From: Ptychodera flava
Taxonomy: Eukaryota; Hemichordata; Enteropneusta; Ptychoderidae
Assembly (NCBI RefSeq): GCF_041260155.1
Contig: NC_091930.1
Span: forward strand, 39,095,937-39,159,936
Direction: 5' to 3'
Length of the DNA stretch: 64,000 bases
The notes under the pieces are model-generated. The model had not been told where the DNA came from, did not search any database, and saw only the letters and a program-made list of their open reading frames with translations. Shown here piece by piece: positions 11,545-21,687 of this stretch; position 1 is the stretch's first letter, and every line of letters starts with the position of its first letter. The position numbers and the translations under genes are program-made.

Positions 11545-13315
11545 AGACAAAGTAACATTGGAGACAGTGGTGCAAAGAGTTTGAGTGAAGGGATGAGGTC
11601 AACGCATGGACTTACTCATCTTGATCTCAGTCATAATAACATAGGAGACAGTGGTGCAAAGAGTTTGAGTGAAGGGATGAGGTCAATGCATGGACTTACT
11701 CATCTTGATCTAAGTCATAATAACATAGGAGACAGTGGTGCAATGAGTTTGAGTGAAGGGATGATGTCAATGGATGGACTTACTCATCTTGATCTTAGTC
11801 ATAATAATATAGGAGACAGTGGTGCAAAGAGTTTGAGTGAAGTGATGAGGTCAATGCATGGACTTACTCATCTTGATCTTAGTCATAATAATATAGGAGA
11901 CACTGGTGCAATGAGTTTGAGTGAAGGGATGATGTCAATGGATAGACTTAGGCATCTTAATCTCGGACATAATAACATAAGAGACAGTGGTGCAAAGAGT
12001 TTGAGTAAAGTGATCAGGTCAATGCATGAACTTACTCATCTTGGTCTAAGTCATAATAACATAGGAGACACTGGTGCAATGAGTTTGAGTGAAGGGATGA
12101 TGTCAATGGATAGACTTAGGCATCTTAATCTCGGACATAATAACATAAGAGACAGTGGTGCAAAGAGTTTGAGTAAAGTGATCAGGTCAATGCATGTACT
12201 TACTCATCTTGATCTCAGTCATAATAACATTGGAGACAGTGGTGCAATGAGTTTGAGTGAAGGGATGATGTCAATGGATGGACTTATTCATCTTAATTGC
12301 AGTCATAATAACATAAGAGACAGTGGTGCAAAGAGTTTGAGTAAAGTGATCAGGTCAATGCATGTACTTACTCATCTTGATCTCAGTCATAATAACATTG
12401 GAGACAGTGGTGCAATGAGTTTGAGTGAAGGGATGATGTCAACGGATGGACTTAGGCATCTCAATCTCGGGCATAATAACATAAGAGACAGTGGTGCAAA
12501 GAGTTTGAGTGAAGTGATGAGGTCAATGCATGTACTTAGTCATCTTGATCTTAGTCATAATAACATTGGAGACAGTGGTGCAATGAGTTTGAGTGAAGGG
12601 ATGATGTCAATGGATGGACTTAGGCATCTTAATCTCCGGCATAATAACATAAGAGACAGTGGTGCAAAGAGTCTGAGTAAAGTGATGAGGTCAATGGATG
12701 GACATACTCATCTTGATCTTAGTCAAAATAACATAGGAGACAGTGGTGCAAAGAGTTTTAGTAAAGTGATGAGGTCAATGGCTGGACTTAGGCATCTTAA
12801 TCTCAGTCATAATATCATTGGAGACAGTGGTGCAAAGAGTCTGAGTAAAGTGATGACGTCAATGGATGTACTTACTCATCTTGATCTTAGTCATAATAAC
12901 ATAGGAGACAGTGGTGCAAAGAGTTTGAGTGAAGGGATGAGGTCAATGCATGGACTTACTCACCTTGATCTTAGTCATAATACGTTTGGAGACACTGGTG
13001 CAATGAGTTTAAGTAAAGTAATGATGTCAATGGATGGACTTAGGCATCTTAATCTCAGTCATAACAACATAGGAGACAGTGGTGCAGAGAGTGTGAGTAA
13101 AGTGATGAGGTCAATCGATGGATTTACTCATCTTGATCTAAGTCATAATAATATAGGAGACAGTGGTGCAATGAGTTTAAGTAAAGTAATGATGTCAATG
13201 GACGGTCTTACTCATCTTCATCTTAGTCACAATAACATTGGCGACAGTGGTGCAAAGAGTTTGAGTGAAGTGATGAAGTCAATGGATGGACTTCATCTTG
13301 ATCTCAGTTATAATA
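11545..13315 (+). repeat. 28-residue LRR array (84 bp), 21 units
   Basis: Twenty-one full units and a partial one encode LTHLDLSHNNIGDSGAKSLS plus EGMRSMHG, the ribonuclease-inhibitor-like LRR type found at the C-terminus of NLRs. Units 5-14 alternate between a THLDL form and an RHLNLGHNNIRDSGAKSLSK form, so the real repeating unit there is a 168-bp dimer. Bases are highly conserved between units, including third positions. The array ends abruptly at about 13315 inside a repeat (DLSYNN), where unrelated sequence begins. Confidence 0.9.
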
Positions 13316-14061
13316 ACCCTAACCGAACCTGCAGATCTACATTGAGCTACCTGGAGGCTGTTGCAGATCTGCGCAGCTCAGCTATATAAGACAACTTGCA
13401 GATGCCTTATTAGTCTGATTTTGTGCATATATAATAAGCTTTGAGCTGCAAATAGCAACTCATGGAACATGATGTGCAGTTCATCGGCAGCTCCAGCAGA
13501 TCACTAACATGTATAGGACAGCTCAAATGCAGACATATAGCAGCCCACTTATTTACAGACAACAGCTTATAGCAGATCACTGACACACATATCACAACTG
13601 CAGGCATTGCTCATTCACCATACTACATGTAATAGGTCACATTTTATTTGTACACAAAAAAATTATTTCTGGCTCTGGTCACGCTTACTGCAATGGCTCA
13701 CAACAATTAGACTTGGTTCAATTCTGTGATTTGTGAATTTTCAGTGGAGTGAATGCGATGATTTGTATTTTGCTTTGTAAAACGCGTGCGTTAGTGAAGT
13801 GGACGCGATGAGTCGGGTGAACGCTGTACAGGGGAGTTTCACCCGGAATCACAGACTTGGCTTTCTTGCAGGGTTTGCATTGCTATAAATTATTCAAGAG
13901 ATGACAGTTTTATTTACTTATATCATTAATTAAATTAATTAATTAATTTTAAATTAATTTTATTAATAAGATGACATCACTAAATTTTACATACTTGGAG
14001 GAGTTACCTATTGCCCCAAAGCGAGATGTGCATAAAACTCACATGGCGTTGTTGAAAAATT

Positions 14062-14215
14062 CTAGCCGCTGATGTAAACAGCTTTCAGTCCTCTTTCTTT
14101 CAGCTTCTGAACTTGTTCTTTCATCAGAGCAATAAGTGGGGAGACTACAATTATTACAAATTCATGCCATTCTTTTACGTGTCCAAAGTGATGGAAATCA
14201 AATCGATGTGCAGCG
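14062..14215 (-). pseudogene. RecQ-like helicase fragment (motif Ia part)
   Basis: On the minus strand this encodes EFVIIVVSPLIALMKEQVQK followed by LKERGLKAVYISG, which matches motif Ia of RecQ-family DNA helicases (VVSPLIALMxDQV). It is the downstream half of the fragment at 14641-14839; the two halves are separated by exactly the DNA that carries two SINE-like copies. RecQ proteins unwind DNA with ATP, but only the first motifs are present here. It is a transposed or retrotransposed remnant, not a working gene. Confidence 0.65.
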
Positions 14216-14400
14216 ACTTCATTTGGATTTGGCCGAGCGGTTTTGTCTGTGGCTTCTGCGCTAGGTGATTGGGTACCGTACGTTGTGAGTTCGAACCCGA
14301 TTGAAACCATCGTATTCTCTACCCTGGGTTGATAGTTCTGCTGGTGAACAGAATTGTCCCCTTGGCCCAGTTTGAGCGTTGTATTCATTGATTCGCTTCG
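14216..14400 (+). mobile_element. tRNA-derived SINE-like copy 1
   Basis: An internal RNA polymerase III promoter can be read: A box TGGCCGAGCGG at 14230-14240 and B box AGTTCGAACCC at 14288-14298. The spacing and the long variable region suggest a Leu/Ser-type tRNA ancestor. The copy lies inside the RecQ-like fragment and is followed by a second copy in the same orientation. Confidence 0.6.
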
Positions 14401-14464
14401 ATAAAGTTTTTGTGCGATGTATGATAGTGTATGTACAAGCGTGAGTGCTTCACGAACTCTACAG

Positions 14465-14640
14465 CGTTTTGGAGAGGGAGCAGTCAGAATTGTAACATCG
14501 CAGCTCGGTTATCGAACCAATTTTTTGAGATTTGGGATTTGGCCGAGCGCGGTTTTGTCTGTGGCTTCTCCGCTAGGTAATTGGGTATTATACGTTGTGA
14601 GTTCGATCCCGATTGAAACCATCGTATTCATATGTCAGTG
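14465..14640 (+). mobile_element. tRNA-derived SINE-like copy 2
   Basis: A near-duplicate of copy 1, with A box TGGCCGAGCGC at 14540-14550 and B box AGTTCGATCCC at 14600-14610. Upstream it includes gcagctcggttatcgaacca, which is shared in decayed form with 36.3 kb (gcagttcggttattaaacca) and 57.05 kb. That helps define the 5' part of the family. Confidence 0.6.
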
Positions 14641-14839
14641 ATTTTCCGATGCTGGTTGGTATGCAGCTGAACACATCTTTTCCCTCATCTTTTCTCTCAA
14701 CAACCTTTCTTTGGTAATCTCGCATGATTAGTGACGGTCGACCGATCAGTTTTGAAACGTGGCCAATGATGCCATTAATTGCCCAGCGCTCAACGTACTC
14801 AATTTCTAAGTGGCTTCGCACAACTGTATATGACAACAA
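14641..14839 (-). pseudogene. RecQ-like helicase fragment (motif 0 and motif I part)
   Basis: The minus strand encodes RDYQRKVVERKDEGKDVFSC followed by IPTSIGKSLTYE. This matches RecQ motif 0 (a Q-containing start) and motif I, the Walker A P-loop with GKS. The reading frame then runs into the SINE-like copies at 14640; motif Ia resumes beyond them at about 14200. The remaining helicase motifs, the RQC domain and the HRDC domain are not present. Confidence 0.65.
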
Positions 14840-15140
14840 AGTTTTTTAACATATGTAATGGTTTATATTAGCATGCGTTCTCCTTAGTAGCCAGAATAAT
14901 GGCTCGAGCTGTCAATCATTTTGTATTTGCTCGATGTCACTGTGTACACAGTCCTTCTGGCCGCCGGTACTTTGCAAGAAGTCCAAGTGAATCCGGCAGA
15001 GACTAACTTACTGTACTGCAAAGACTCAAAGGTAACGCATTCAATTGCTGGGAAAACCTGACCTGGGCTATCAAATTTTCAATAGGTCTGTATGAAATAG
15101 GAGAGACACAGGACAAACTGTTATAAATGATTTTATTTTA

Positions 15141-16045
15141 ACAAGTCATTTGCAATGACACCGTCCCCACTTGTACTTTAATTAGTCCCCACGGACACCG
15201 TCCGGGGGGACTTATAGGTTTGGTCATGTCCGTGCTTCCCTGCATGCGTGCATGCGTACGTGCGTCCGTCCATCCGTTCATGCAGATATCTCAGAGATGC
15301 CTTGAGCAACTTGATTCAAACTTGGTATAAATATTACTTCTTATGTCATACATATGCACGTCGATTTGATTTTTGATACGATCCAATATGGCCGCCAGGC
15401 GGCCATTTTATTACGATTTTTTCATGTACAGAGCCATTACTCAGGCATATCTAAACCGATTTTATTCAAATTTGGTACAAGGACATTGACCTATGTCATA
15501 CATATGCACGTCGATTTGTTTTGTGATACGATCCAATATGGCCGCCAGGCGGCCATTTTATTACGATTTTTTCATGTACAGAGCCATAACTCAGGCATAT
15601 CTCAATTGATTTTATTCAAAGTTGGTACAAGGACATTGACCTATGTAATACATATGCACGGTAATCTGTTTTGTGATACGATCCAATATGGCCGCCAGGC
15701 GGCCATTTTGTTATGATTTTTTCATGTACAGAGCCATAACTCAGGCATATCTCAACCGATTTTATTCAAAGTTGGTACAAGGACATTAACCTATGTCATA
15801 CATATGTAAGTCAATTTGTTTCATGATATGATCCAATATGGCTGCATGGCAGCCATTTTGTTACAATTTTTTCATGTCCTTAGCCAAAACTAGGGCACGT
15901 CTCAACCGATTTTATTCACCGATTTTATTCAAACTTAGTAAAAGGACATCAGACCAAATTCATGAAGAGGACTCTATCCTCTCTGAGGACTTGTAATCAA
16001 AGTACCCATTAACAAGTGGGGACTGTGTCATCTACGATGACTTGT
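15141..16045. mobile_element. TIR element with four internal 150-bp repeats
   Basis: Inverted ends of 34 bp at 15141-15174 (acaagtcatttgcaatgaca ...) and 16012-16045 match at about 29 of 34 positions, and a TA dinucleotide flanks both sides. Inside are a G/C palindrome (gtccccacggacaccgtccg) and units spaced exactly 150 bp, beginning catatgcacg at 15351, 15501, 15651 and 15801. Each unit contains the small palindrome gccgccaggcggcc or a variant. The open frame 15354-15716 is a by-product of the repeats. It is a non-autonomous DNA transposon; related partial copies lie at 18128-18345 and 28410-29085. Confidence 0.75.
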
Positions 16046-16154
16046 TACAAGTCCTCTGAGAGGAAAAAGTCCTCTCATTAAAGGGACATTATCGCTATCT
16101 TTTGACCCTTTTTACGCCAATTTTGTTGCAAATGAGCAGTTGCTGATGTAGCTT

Positions 16155-17995
16155 TTTTAGCTCCGCTGTCAGCGACGCGGAGCTTATCAAATAGGTTGAT
16201 TTTCCGTCGTCGTCCGTCGTCCGTCATCCGTCAACAATTGCCTTCTCCTCTGAAACCGCAAGTCCAATTGCTTTGAAATTTTATATGCAGCTCACTTGGG
16301 GTGACCTCACTTAAGTTTGTTCAAATCGTGGTGAAATTTGCATATTTGTATTTTGGGGGCATTTTTTGGTGTTTTTGGTAAAAAAATCTTCTTCTCTGGA
16401 ACCGCTTGTCCGATTGCTTTGAAATTTGATATGCAGTTTACTTAGGGTGACTTAAGTCAGATTTGTTCAAATCGTGGTGAAATTTGCATATTTGTATTTT
16501 TAAGGCAATTTTTGTCATTTTTGGTAAAAAAATCTTTAAAAATCTTCTTCTTCAAAACTACCAGTCAGATAGCTTTGATATTTGGTACATATGTCCCTAG
16601 GGATGATCTATTTCAGATTTGTTCAAATTGTGCAGAAATATGCAAATTTGCATTTTTAAGGCAATTTTTGCCATTTTGGTCAAAAAATGTATTTCTCTAA
16701 AAGTACTGGTCTGATAGTTTTGAAATTTGGTATACAGGTTTCTATAGAGGAACTAAGTAATATATATGGAATTTCTGATGAAATCTGTATTTTTGTATTT
16801 TTGGGGAAATTTTTGCCATTTTTGGTCAAAAAATGTGTATTTCCAAAACTACTCATCTGATAGCTTTGAAACTTGGTATACAGGTTCCTACTGATAAACT
16901 AAATGATATTTATTGAAATTTTGATGAAATCTGCAATGTTGTATTTCTTGGGCAATTTTTGCCACTTTGGTCAAAAAAAATGTGTATTTCCAAAACTAGT
17001 CATCTGATAGCTTTGCAATTTGGTATACAGGTTCCTAAAGATCACCTAAATGATATTGTGGAAATTATGATGAAATCTGCAATTTTGTAATTTTGGGGCA
17101 ATTTTGCCATTTTTGGTCAAAAAATGTGTTTCTCATAAAGTACTGGTCTGATAGCTTTGCAATTTGGTATACAGGTTTCTACAGATGAGCTAAGTAATAT
17201 ATATGGAATTTCTGATGAAATCTGTAATTTTGTATTTTTGGGGCAATTTTTGCCATATTTGGTCAAAAAATGTGTATTTCCAAAACTACTCATCTGATAG
17301 CTTTGAAATTTGGTATGCAGGTTTCTATAGATGAAATAAATAATATTTATTGAAATTATGATGAAATCTGCAATTTTGAATTTTTGGGTCAATTTTTTCC
17401 ATTTTTGGTTAAAAAATGTGTTTCTCAAAATATACTGTTTTCGTGTCTTATAAGCCCTTGGGGCTGGGTGAGGCAACCCAGCTGTTTAACCCTTTCACCC
17501 CCAGTTCCCTGTATACAGGTCCAACTTTACCATAGAAAACAATGGATTTGGGACAAACCATGGCGGTGAAAGGGTGAAGACCACACATGACACTTTAATA
17601 AATTGATATAACATAGCATAACATAACTGCTCTAACAGCTTTGAAATTTGGTATACAGGTTTCTATAGATGAACTAATTTGATCTTTTGAAGTTATGATG
17701 AAATCTGCAAATTTTATTTTTGGGGGCAATTGTTGCCATTTTTGGTCAGAAAATTTATTCTCCAAAAAATTACTCATGAGATAGCTTTGGTTGACATGTT
17801 CTTAGGGATGATCCCATGTGATATATTCAAAGTATGATGAAATCTTCGATTGTGTATTTTTGCAGCTATTTTAGCTACTTTTTTTGGCCACTGCATTGAG
17901 CTATCAAAGATTTCCACCTTCTTCATCAACATGTGTCAAAAATAGTTATTCTCTACATAAACACAGCGGAGCTATATCGGCCGCTAGGTCGCTTG
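16155..17995 (+). repeat. ~145-bp tandem array (about 10 units)
   Basis: Units with the core tttttggtcaaaaaatgtg ... atagctttgaaatttggtat are spaced about 145 bp apart from 16.37 to 17.88 kb. The block starts near ttagctccgctgtcagcgac followed by repeated ccgtcgtcgtccgtcg, and ends with an inverted form of agctccgctgtg at about 17.95 kb, so it may itself be a TIR-type element. A small MITE at 17487-17580 interrupts one unit. Confidence 0.75.
17487..17580. mobile_element. Short MITE nested in the 145-bp array
   Basis: Ends read TTAACCCTTTCACCcCC and ggCGGTGAAAGGGTGAAG, inverted over about 13 bp, for a length of about 95 bp. It interrupts a unit of the surrounding array and has no coding capacity. 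Confidence 0.5.
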
Positions 17996-18127
17996 TTATT
18001 TATTAAACGATATCTAAAAAATGGTCGACCATAGATAACTTCCATCCAATTTTGCCTACACTCTGTAGAAAACCTCGGGTCAGGGGTTAACAGTAGCCCA
18101 CAGTTGAGATGTGCCTGAGTCTGGCTC

Positions 18128-18345
18128 CGTACATGAATACTTGTAACAAAATGGCCGCACGGCGGCCATATTGGATCGTATCACAAAAAATCAACGTGCA
18201 TATGTATGACATACAAGGTAATCCTTGTACCAAGTTTAAATGAAATCAGTCCAGGTATCTCTGAGATATCTGCGTGAACGGAGGGACGGACAGATATGAC
18301 CAATCCTATAAGTCCCCCCAGACTGTGTCCGTGAAGACTAAAAAC
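18128..18345 (-). mobile_element. Partial minus-strand copy of the 150-bp-repeat TIR element
   Basis: The phrases ggccgcacggcggcca, atcaacgtgcatatgtatga and tataagtccccccagactgt are reverse-complement matches to the element at 15141-16045. The copy ends at about 18345, immediately before LRR sequence resumes, and may therefore mark the right edge of the composite insertion. Confidence 0.65.
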
Positions 18346-18351
18346 GTGTAG

Positions 18352-18644
18352 ACTTACGCATCTTGATCTTTGTCATAACAACATGAGACAGTGGCGCAAA
18401 GAGTTTGAGTGAAGTGATGATGTCAGTGCATGGACTTACTCATCTTGATCTCAGTCATAGTAACATAGGAGACAGTAGTGGAAAGAGTTTGAGAAGAGTG
18501 ATGTGGTCAATGCATAGACTTAGGCATCTTAATCTCAGTCATAATAACACACAATACAGTGGTACAAAGTCTTGGAGTAGAGGTACTTCATCAAAGACAA
18601 GCTTGGAAAAAAGTTGCTTCAGAGAAAAATATAGCATCATATAA
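18352..18644 (+). pseudogene. Orphaned C-terminal LRR fragment of gene A
   Basis: Three further 28-residue LRR units can be read (LTHLDLSHSNIGDSSGKSL and LRHLNLSHNNTQYSGTKSW), followed by a short tail ending in KYSII at a stop at 18644. The first unit has lost two bases (aacatgagacag instead of aacataggagacag). The fragment is clearly the continuation of the array cut at 13315, displaced by the ~5-kb insertion, and it gives the probable original C-terminus of the protein. Confidence 0.8.
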
Positions 18645-21060
18645 GTTTGTCCAAGCAAGCATATCTTTCTAAGAAGAGTATCAGTCAAGAGAATTAATGT
18701 ATCGCAAAGCAGAGCATACAGAACAAACTTTGCAACCACCATGTCCACAACCTAGCACCTCTGGCTATGTCCGTCCTGCAGAAAAAGATCTAGCAAAATC
18801 TTGAAAATTCATTACATGGAAAATGTGGACGTTGTTCAAACAATCGTACAATACGATTGCAGATACCACACAGAAGTTATGTAGTTTTGGCCAAATATAA
18901 GTTAAAACCTGTCATATTTTTCAATTTTTGTGAAATGACGACAACAAAATACAAAATTGCCTATTAAAAATTTTGTAAATTTCTGCATGATTGTCTTTTC
19001 CTTTGCTGACATGTTACATTTAGAAATACTTACTATGACAAAGTGATGAAATTGATTGGTCATTTGTCTTCTCATATACTCATAATATGGCTGTAACATC
19101 AATATCCAATATTCTCAGCAAAAAGGTTACGTATTAACAGATGCTGAGAGGCTATAATTGCTTACACTATGTATCAAGTTAATATAAATGATTTTTTTAT
19201 TAATGAGATGCAGACAATCTTATAGCCTGGTGACACTTTTTATGTTAATGAATGTGAATCTCATATAATTGTATCTCTTTTAACTTGTAAACTTTTAACC
19301 TTTCGTTGATTCGCCTGGAATCATCTTGTGGAAAGCTAATTGCAGTGTGGAGAAAGAGGGTATTGAATAATTGAGATTATTTAGAATTGAATACAATTTC
19401 CTCAGTTACCAGGAGAAAAGGTAATGTTACTGTACATGAAGATGTCGATACAAAACTGTGTTTGTTATTGCCACATATATAATATTGAAAGAAAAGTTAT
19501 GTATTCAGTGTTCTATTTGATAATGAAGCATTTTAGCAGTGAGCTATTTGGTATATAAGTAGGGCAGTAAGAGAACCTTGACATCTTACATCAAGTAAAT
19601 AAATCTCACATACTTTCTTCTTTTATTTGAATTCTCACAGATTTAACTTGAAAACAAAAAGATATATATATATATATACTTTTCATTTAATTTAAAGACG
19701 AATGTACTCATACTATATTTTCATGTAGCTTTGTTTTTAATAAGAGACGAGCTACATGTAAATATATGATCTCTCGTAAAATGTGCTGAGTTTACATCAA
19801 ATATCTATTTCTTCGTTCTTTTATATTTATAGCTTATCCAGTTTATAAGTGTGAATACTTGATTCCATCTTATGTTTCACACTTTTTGTAAAGGTCGTTG
19901 TACATGTGTCAGATTAGGTACATCAGAAGACAACTGTCTCAAGCCTTTCCAGTATTGAAGAAAGAATGACATCTGTATAAATACTTTTAACATGTAGAAA
20001 TATTACTCTTTTATGTCAATCAACAGTTTTTTTATCACTACAGTGATTAAGTGATCCAATTGCACTCTAAGAGATTGCTGCTGGAATTTTAGAATTTTCT
20101 ACAAGTTGTACAAAACAGATGATGAGAGACAGTATTCCTGGCTTTGACTGAAACTAGCTGAATTACCGTACAATTATTCTGTCACTTGACAGGGTAGCAT
20201 GCTAGCAGGGTACTCTTGCCCATTCCGGACGCCTGGTACTACCACTTAACTAGTGGTTTGAAATTGCACTATTCATTTTGTTAATGTTTTTTTGTATTGT
20301 TTCTTGGACTTGGTGATTTACTTTCTTTGACTGATAACAATTGCTGGAATATATTTCATATCATATTACAAAGTCTAGAGGTTTTACTTTGGTATATTAA
20401 AGATGAATTTTTACCATTTAATACTGTCACTATTCATTTTAAAATCGAATATGCATATCACAACGGCCAATTGTTATCTTTTCCGCATTCAAATTTGTAA
20501 GAACAAAGTGAATATAACCATGGCGTACAATACATGAGTGAAAGTTTTTCCTGTTCTGTGTATTAGCTCATGGTCTTTGATATTTCCATCATTATCCATA
20601 TCTTCACCGTCAGAGCAAAGATAACTGTTCTTAGAAATATCTTCCATTGAAAATATTTTAAAGGCATGTCCTGCTTTTGTTCTCAGAGACAAATTTGAGT
20701 GCTTGTATTTGATAGTGTTGCCTGGCATACTCGCTACATTCATCAGGAATAATAAGGATATTGATTAGATTGATATGAATAAAGGGATGATGTTGCAGTC
20801 TTTCTACTTTATTGTTCTTTTAGACAAGTCAGGAGTTCACAGTCATTGCAAAATATGCCAAACAGTGGCCAACAAGAGCCACTCACAGATAGCATGGATT
20901 GTGTATGGAAATAGTTGAAATATTTGTATTTGAAATTGTGTATACATTTTAGGTTTTGTGAATTTTACCTTTCAATTTAAGATTTCATATAGATGTCATT
21001 TTGTATATTTTAGTAATAAAATGAAGGAGATACAACATGTCATGTTCTTGTCTATTTATA
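18645..21060 (+). other. Original 3' flank / 3' untranslated region of gene A
   Basis: No gene is seen. Phrases such as tagcctggtgacact (19223) and cctcagttacc with a nearby atgaagatgtc (about 19400) match copy B at 53014 and about 53190 in the same order. The stretch ends near a conserved AATAAA. A (TA)n tract lies at about 19663-19678. Conservation and position suggest a long 3' untranslated region of about 2.4 kb. Confidence 0.5.
21015..21020 (+). terminator. Polyadenylation signal AATAAA, conserved in both copies
   Basis: AATAAA in the context tagtaataaaatga is matched by tttgtaataaagtt at 54726-54731 in copy B. Both are followed by similar tgttcttg/tgttctgg sequence. It is the best candidate 3' end for the NLR-like transcript in each copy. 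Confidence 0.45.
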
Positions 21061-21424
21061 ATTGTCCATGAGATTAATGGTATAACCACCCACACTTGCT
21101 GGCTCTAAATATCTGTGGAAAGCAATGTCTTAAAAAGATCTTCACTTTTGCCATAGTAAAAATAGCGTCAAGGACACTGAAGCTCCTCAAGTGTGAGGCC
21201 AGTTGAAGTAGTTGGTTGTTGGTAAGCAGTAATTGACTTGGAGGCATAGGGTTGGGATATGGGATACACGAGATTTGTGTTAGATACATTTAACCTTAAA
21301 GCGCTGCGTCGGTTTATAAACCAACTCGGCATTCTCGCTCTCACTGCAGCGCCACGTCGATATATAAACCTACAGCGGTTGCGTTCCATGCTTATGCCTA
21401 ACTTAGCTATGCACTGCCGATTAA

Positions 21425-21687
21425 GGCCAAAGTAATTAAATTCTTTGTTTTGCGTCCCCACCTGCCTAGGTTTTGAAGGTTTCATGAAAAACACACAGTG
21501 TATTTGAATAGGAAATTTTAGGACATAACCTCTTTGCTTTTCTTAACTAAAATTTTGTTACAATTTTGTATTTGCTGCAATCAAATTACATTGTGTTAAT
21601 TTTCTTGTGTGTGTTTTTCAGCTGCTTAGACGCGTACCTTTTCCCATTTAGAGTGGACGCAAAACAAAGAATTTAATTACTTTGGCC
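21425..21687. mobile_element. MITE with ~36-bp TIR and TAA target duplication
   Basis: The ends ggccaaagtaattaaattct (left) and its reverse complement (right) match almost perfectly over ~36 bp (21425-21459 and 21655-21687). TAA flanks both sides (21422-21424 and 21688-21690). The 3-bp TWA target site points to PIF/Harbinger-type mobilisation. It has no coding capacity. Confidence 0.75.

Larger units (their letters stand above)
8214..13389 (+). pseudogene. Gene A exon 3: NLR-type HD1-WHD-HD2 block and LRRs, frameshifted and truncated
   Basis: Acceptor ctttatag/AAATGGCAGC joins in phase to exon 2. The first ~330 residues resemble the helices that follow a NACHT ATPase: KLLEQSKF and EEFFFPGLVSFWF (HD1-like), FPLTVTKATEYVV (winged-helix-like), then GLLTKSDDCYTFQSKYVYSY (the HD2 'GLL...YSF.H....EY.AA' region). 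No Walker A or B motif precedes them. LRRs follow: irregular ones to about 10.5 kb, five near-identical 23-residue repeats, an irregular spacer, and 21 28-residue repeats. Comparison with gene B shows one-base losses near 9198 and 9530 and a frame change near 10960. The reading frame then runs from the LRRs into foreign DNA at about 13315 and stops at 13389. If the frames were joined the protein would be about 1950 residues. This exon probably no longer gives a full product, unless the indels are assembly errors. Confidence 0.7.
13316..18351. mobile_element. Composite ~5-kb insertion interrupting the LRR array of gene A
   Basis: LRR coding sequence stops at about 13315 and resumes at about 18352, and copy B has no counterpart of the intervening DNA. 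The insertion contains unassigned DNA with repeated gcagatc/cagctc phrases (13320-13640), an AT-rich tract of ATTAATT units (13925-13970), RecQ-like fragments, two SINE-like copies, a TIR element, a large tandem array and a partial element copy. It was probably built by several nested insertions. No clean GT...AG pair lies at the junctions, so removal as an intron is unlikely. Confidence 0.7.

Noticed and set aside
11545..13315. CRISPR-like array
   Set aside because: The regular 84-bp repeats are coding LRRs without spacers in a eukaryotic gene.
15354..15716. 120-residue open frame
   Set aside because: It repeats every 50 codons because it overlies the 150-bp noncoding repeat of a TIR element.
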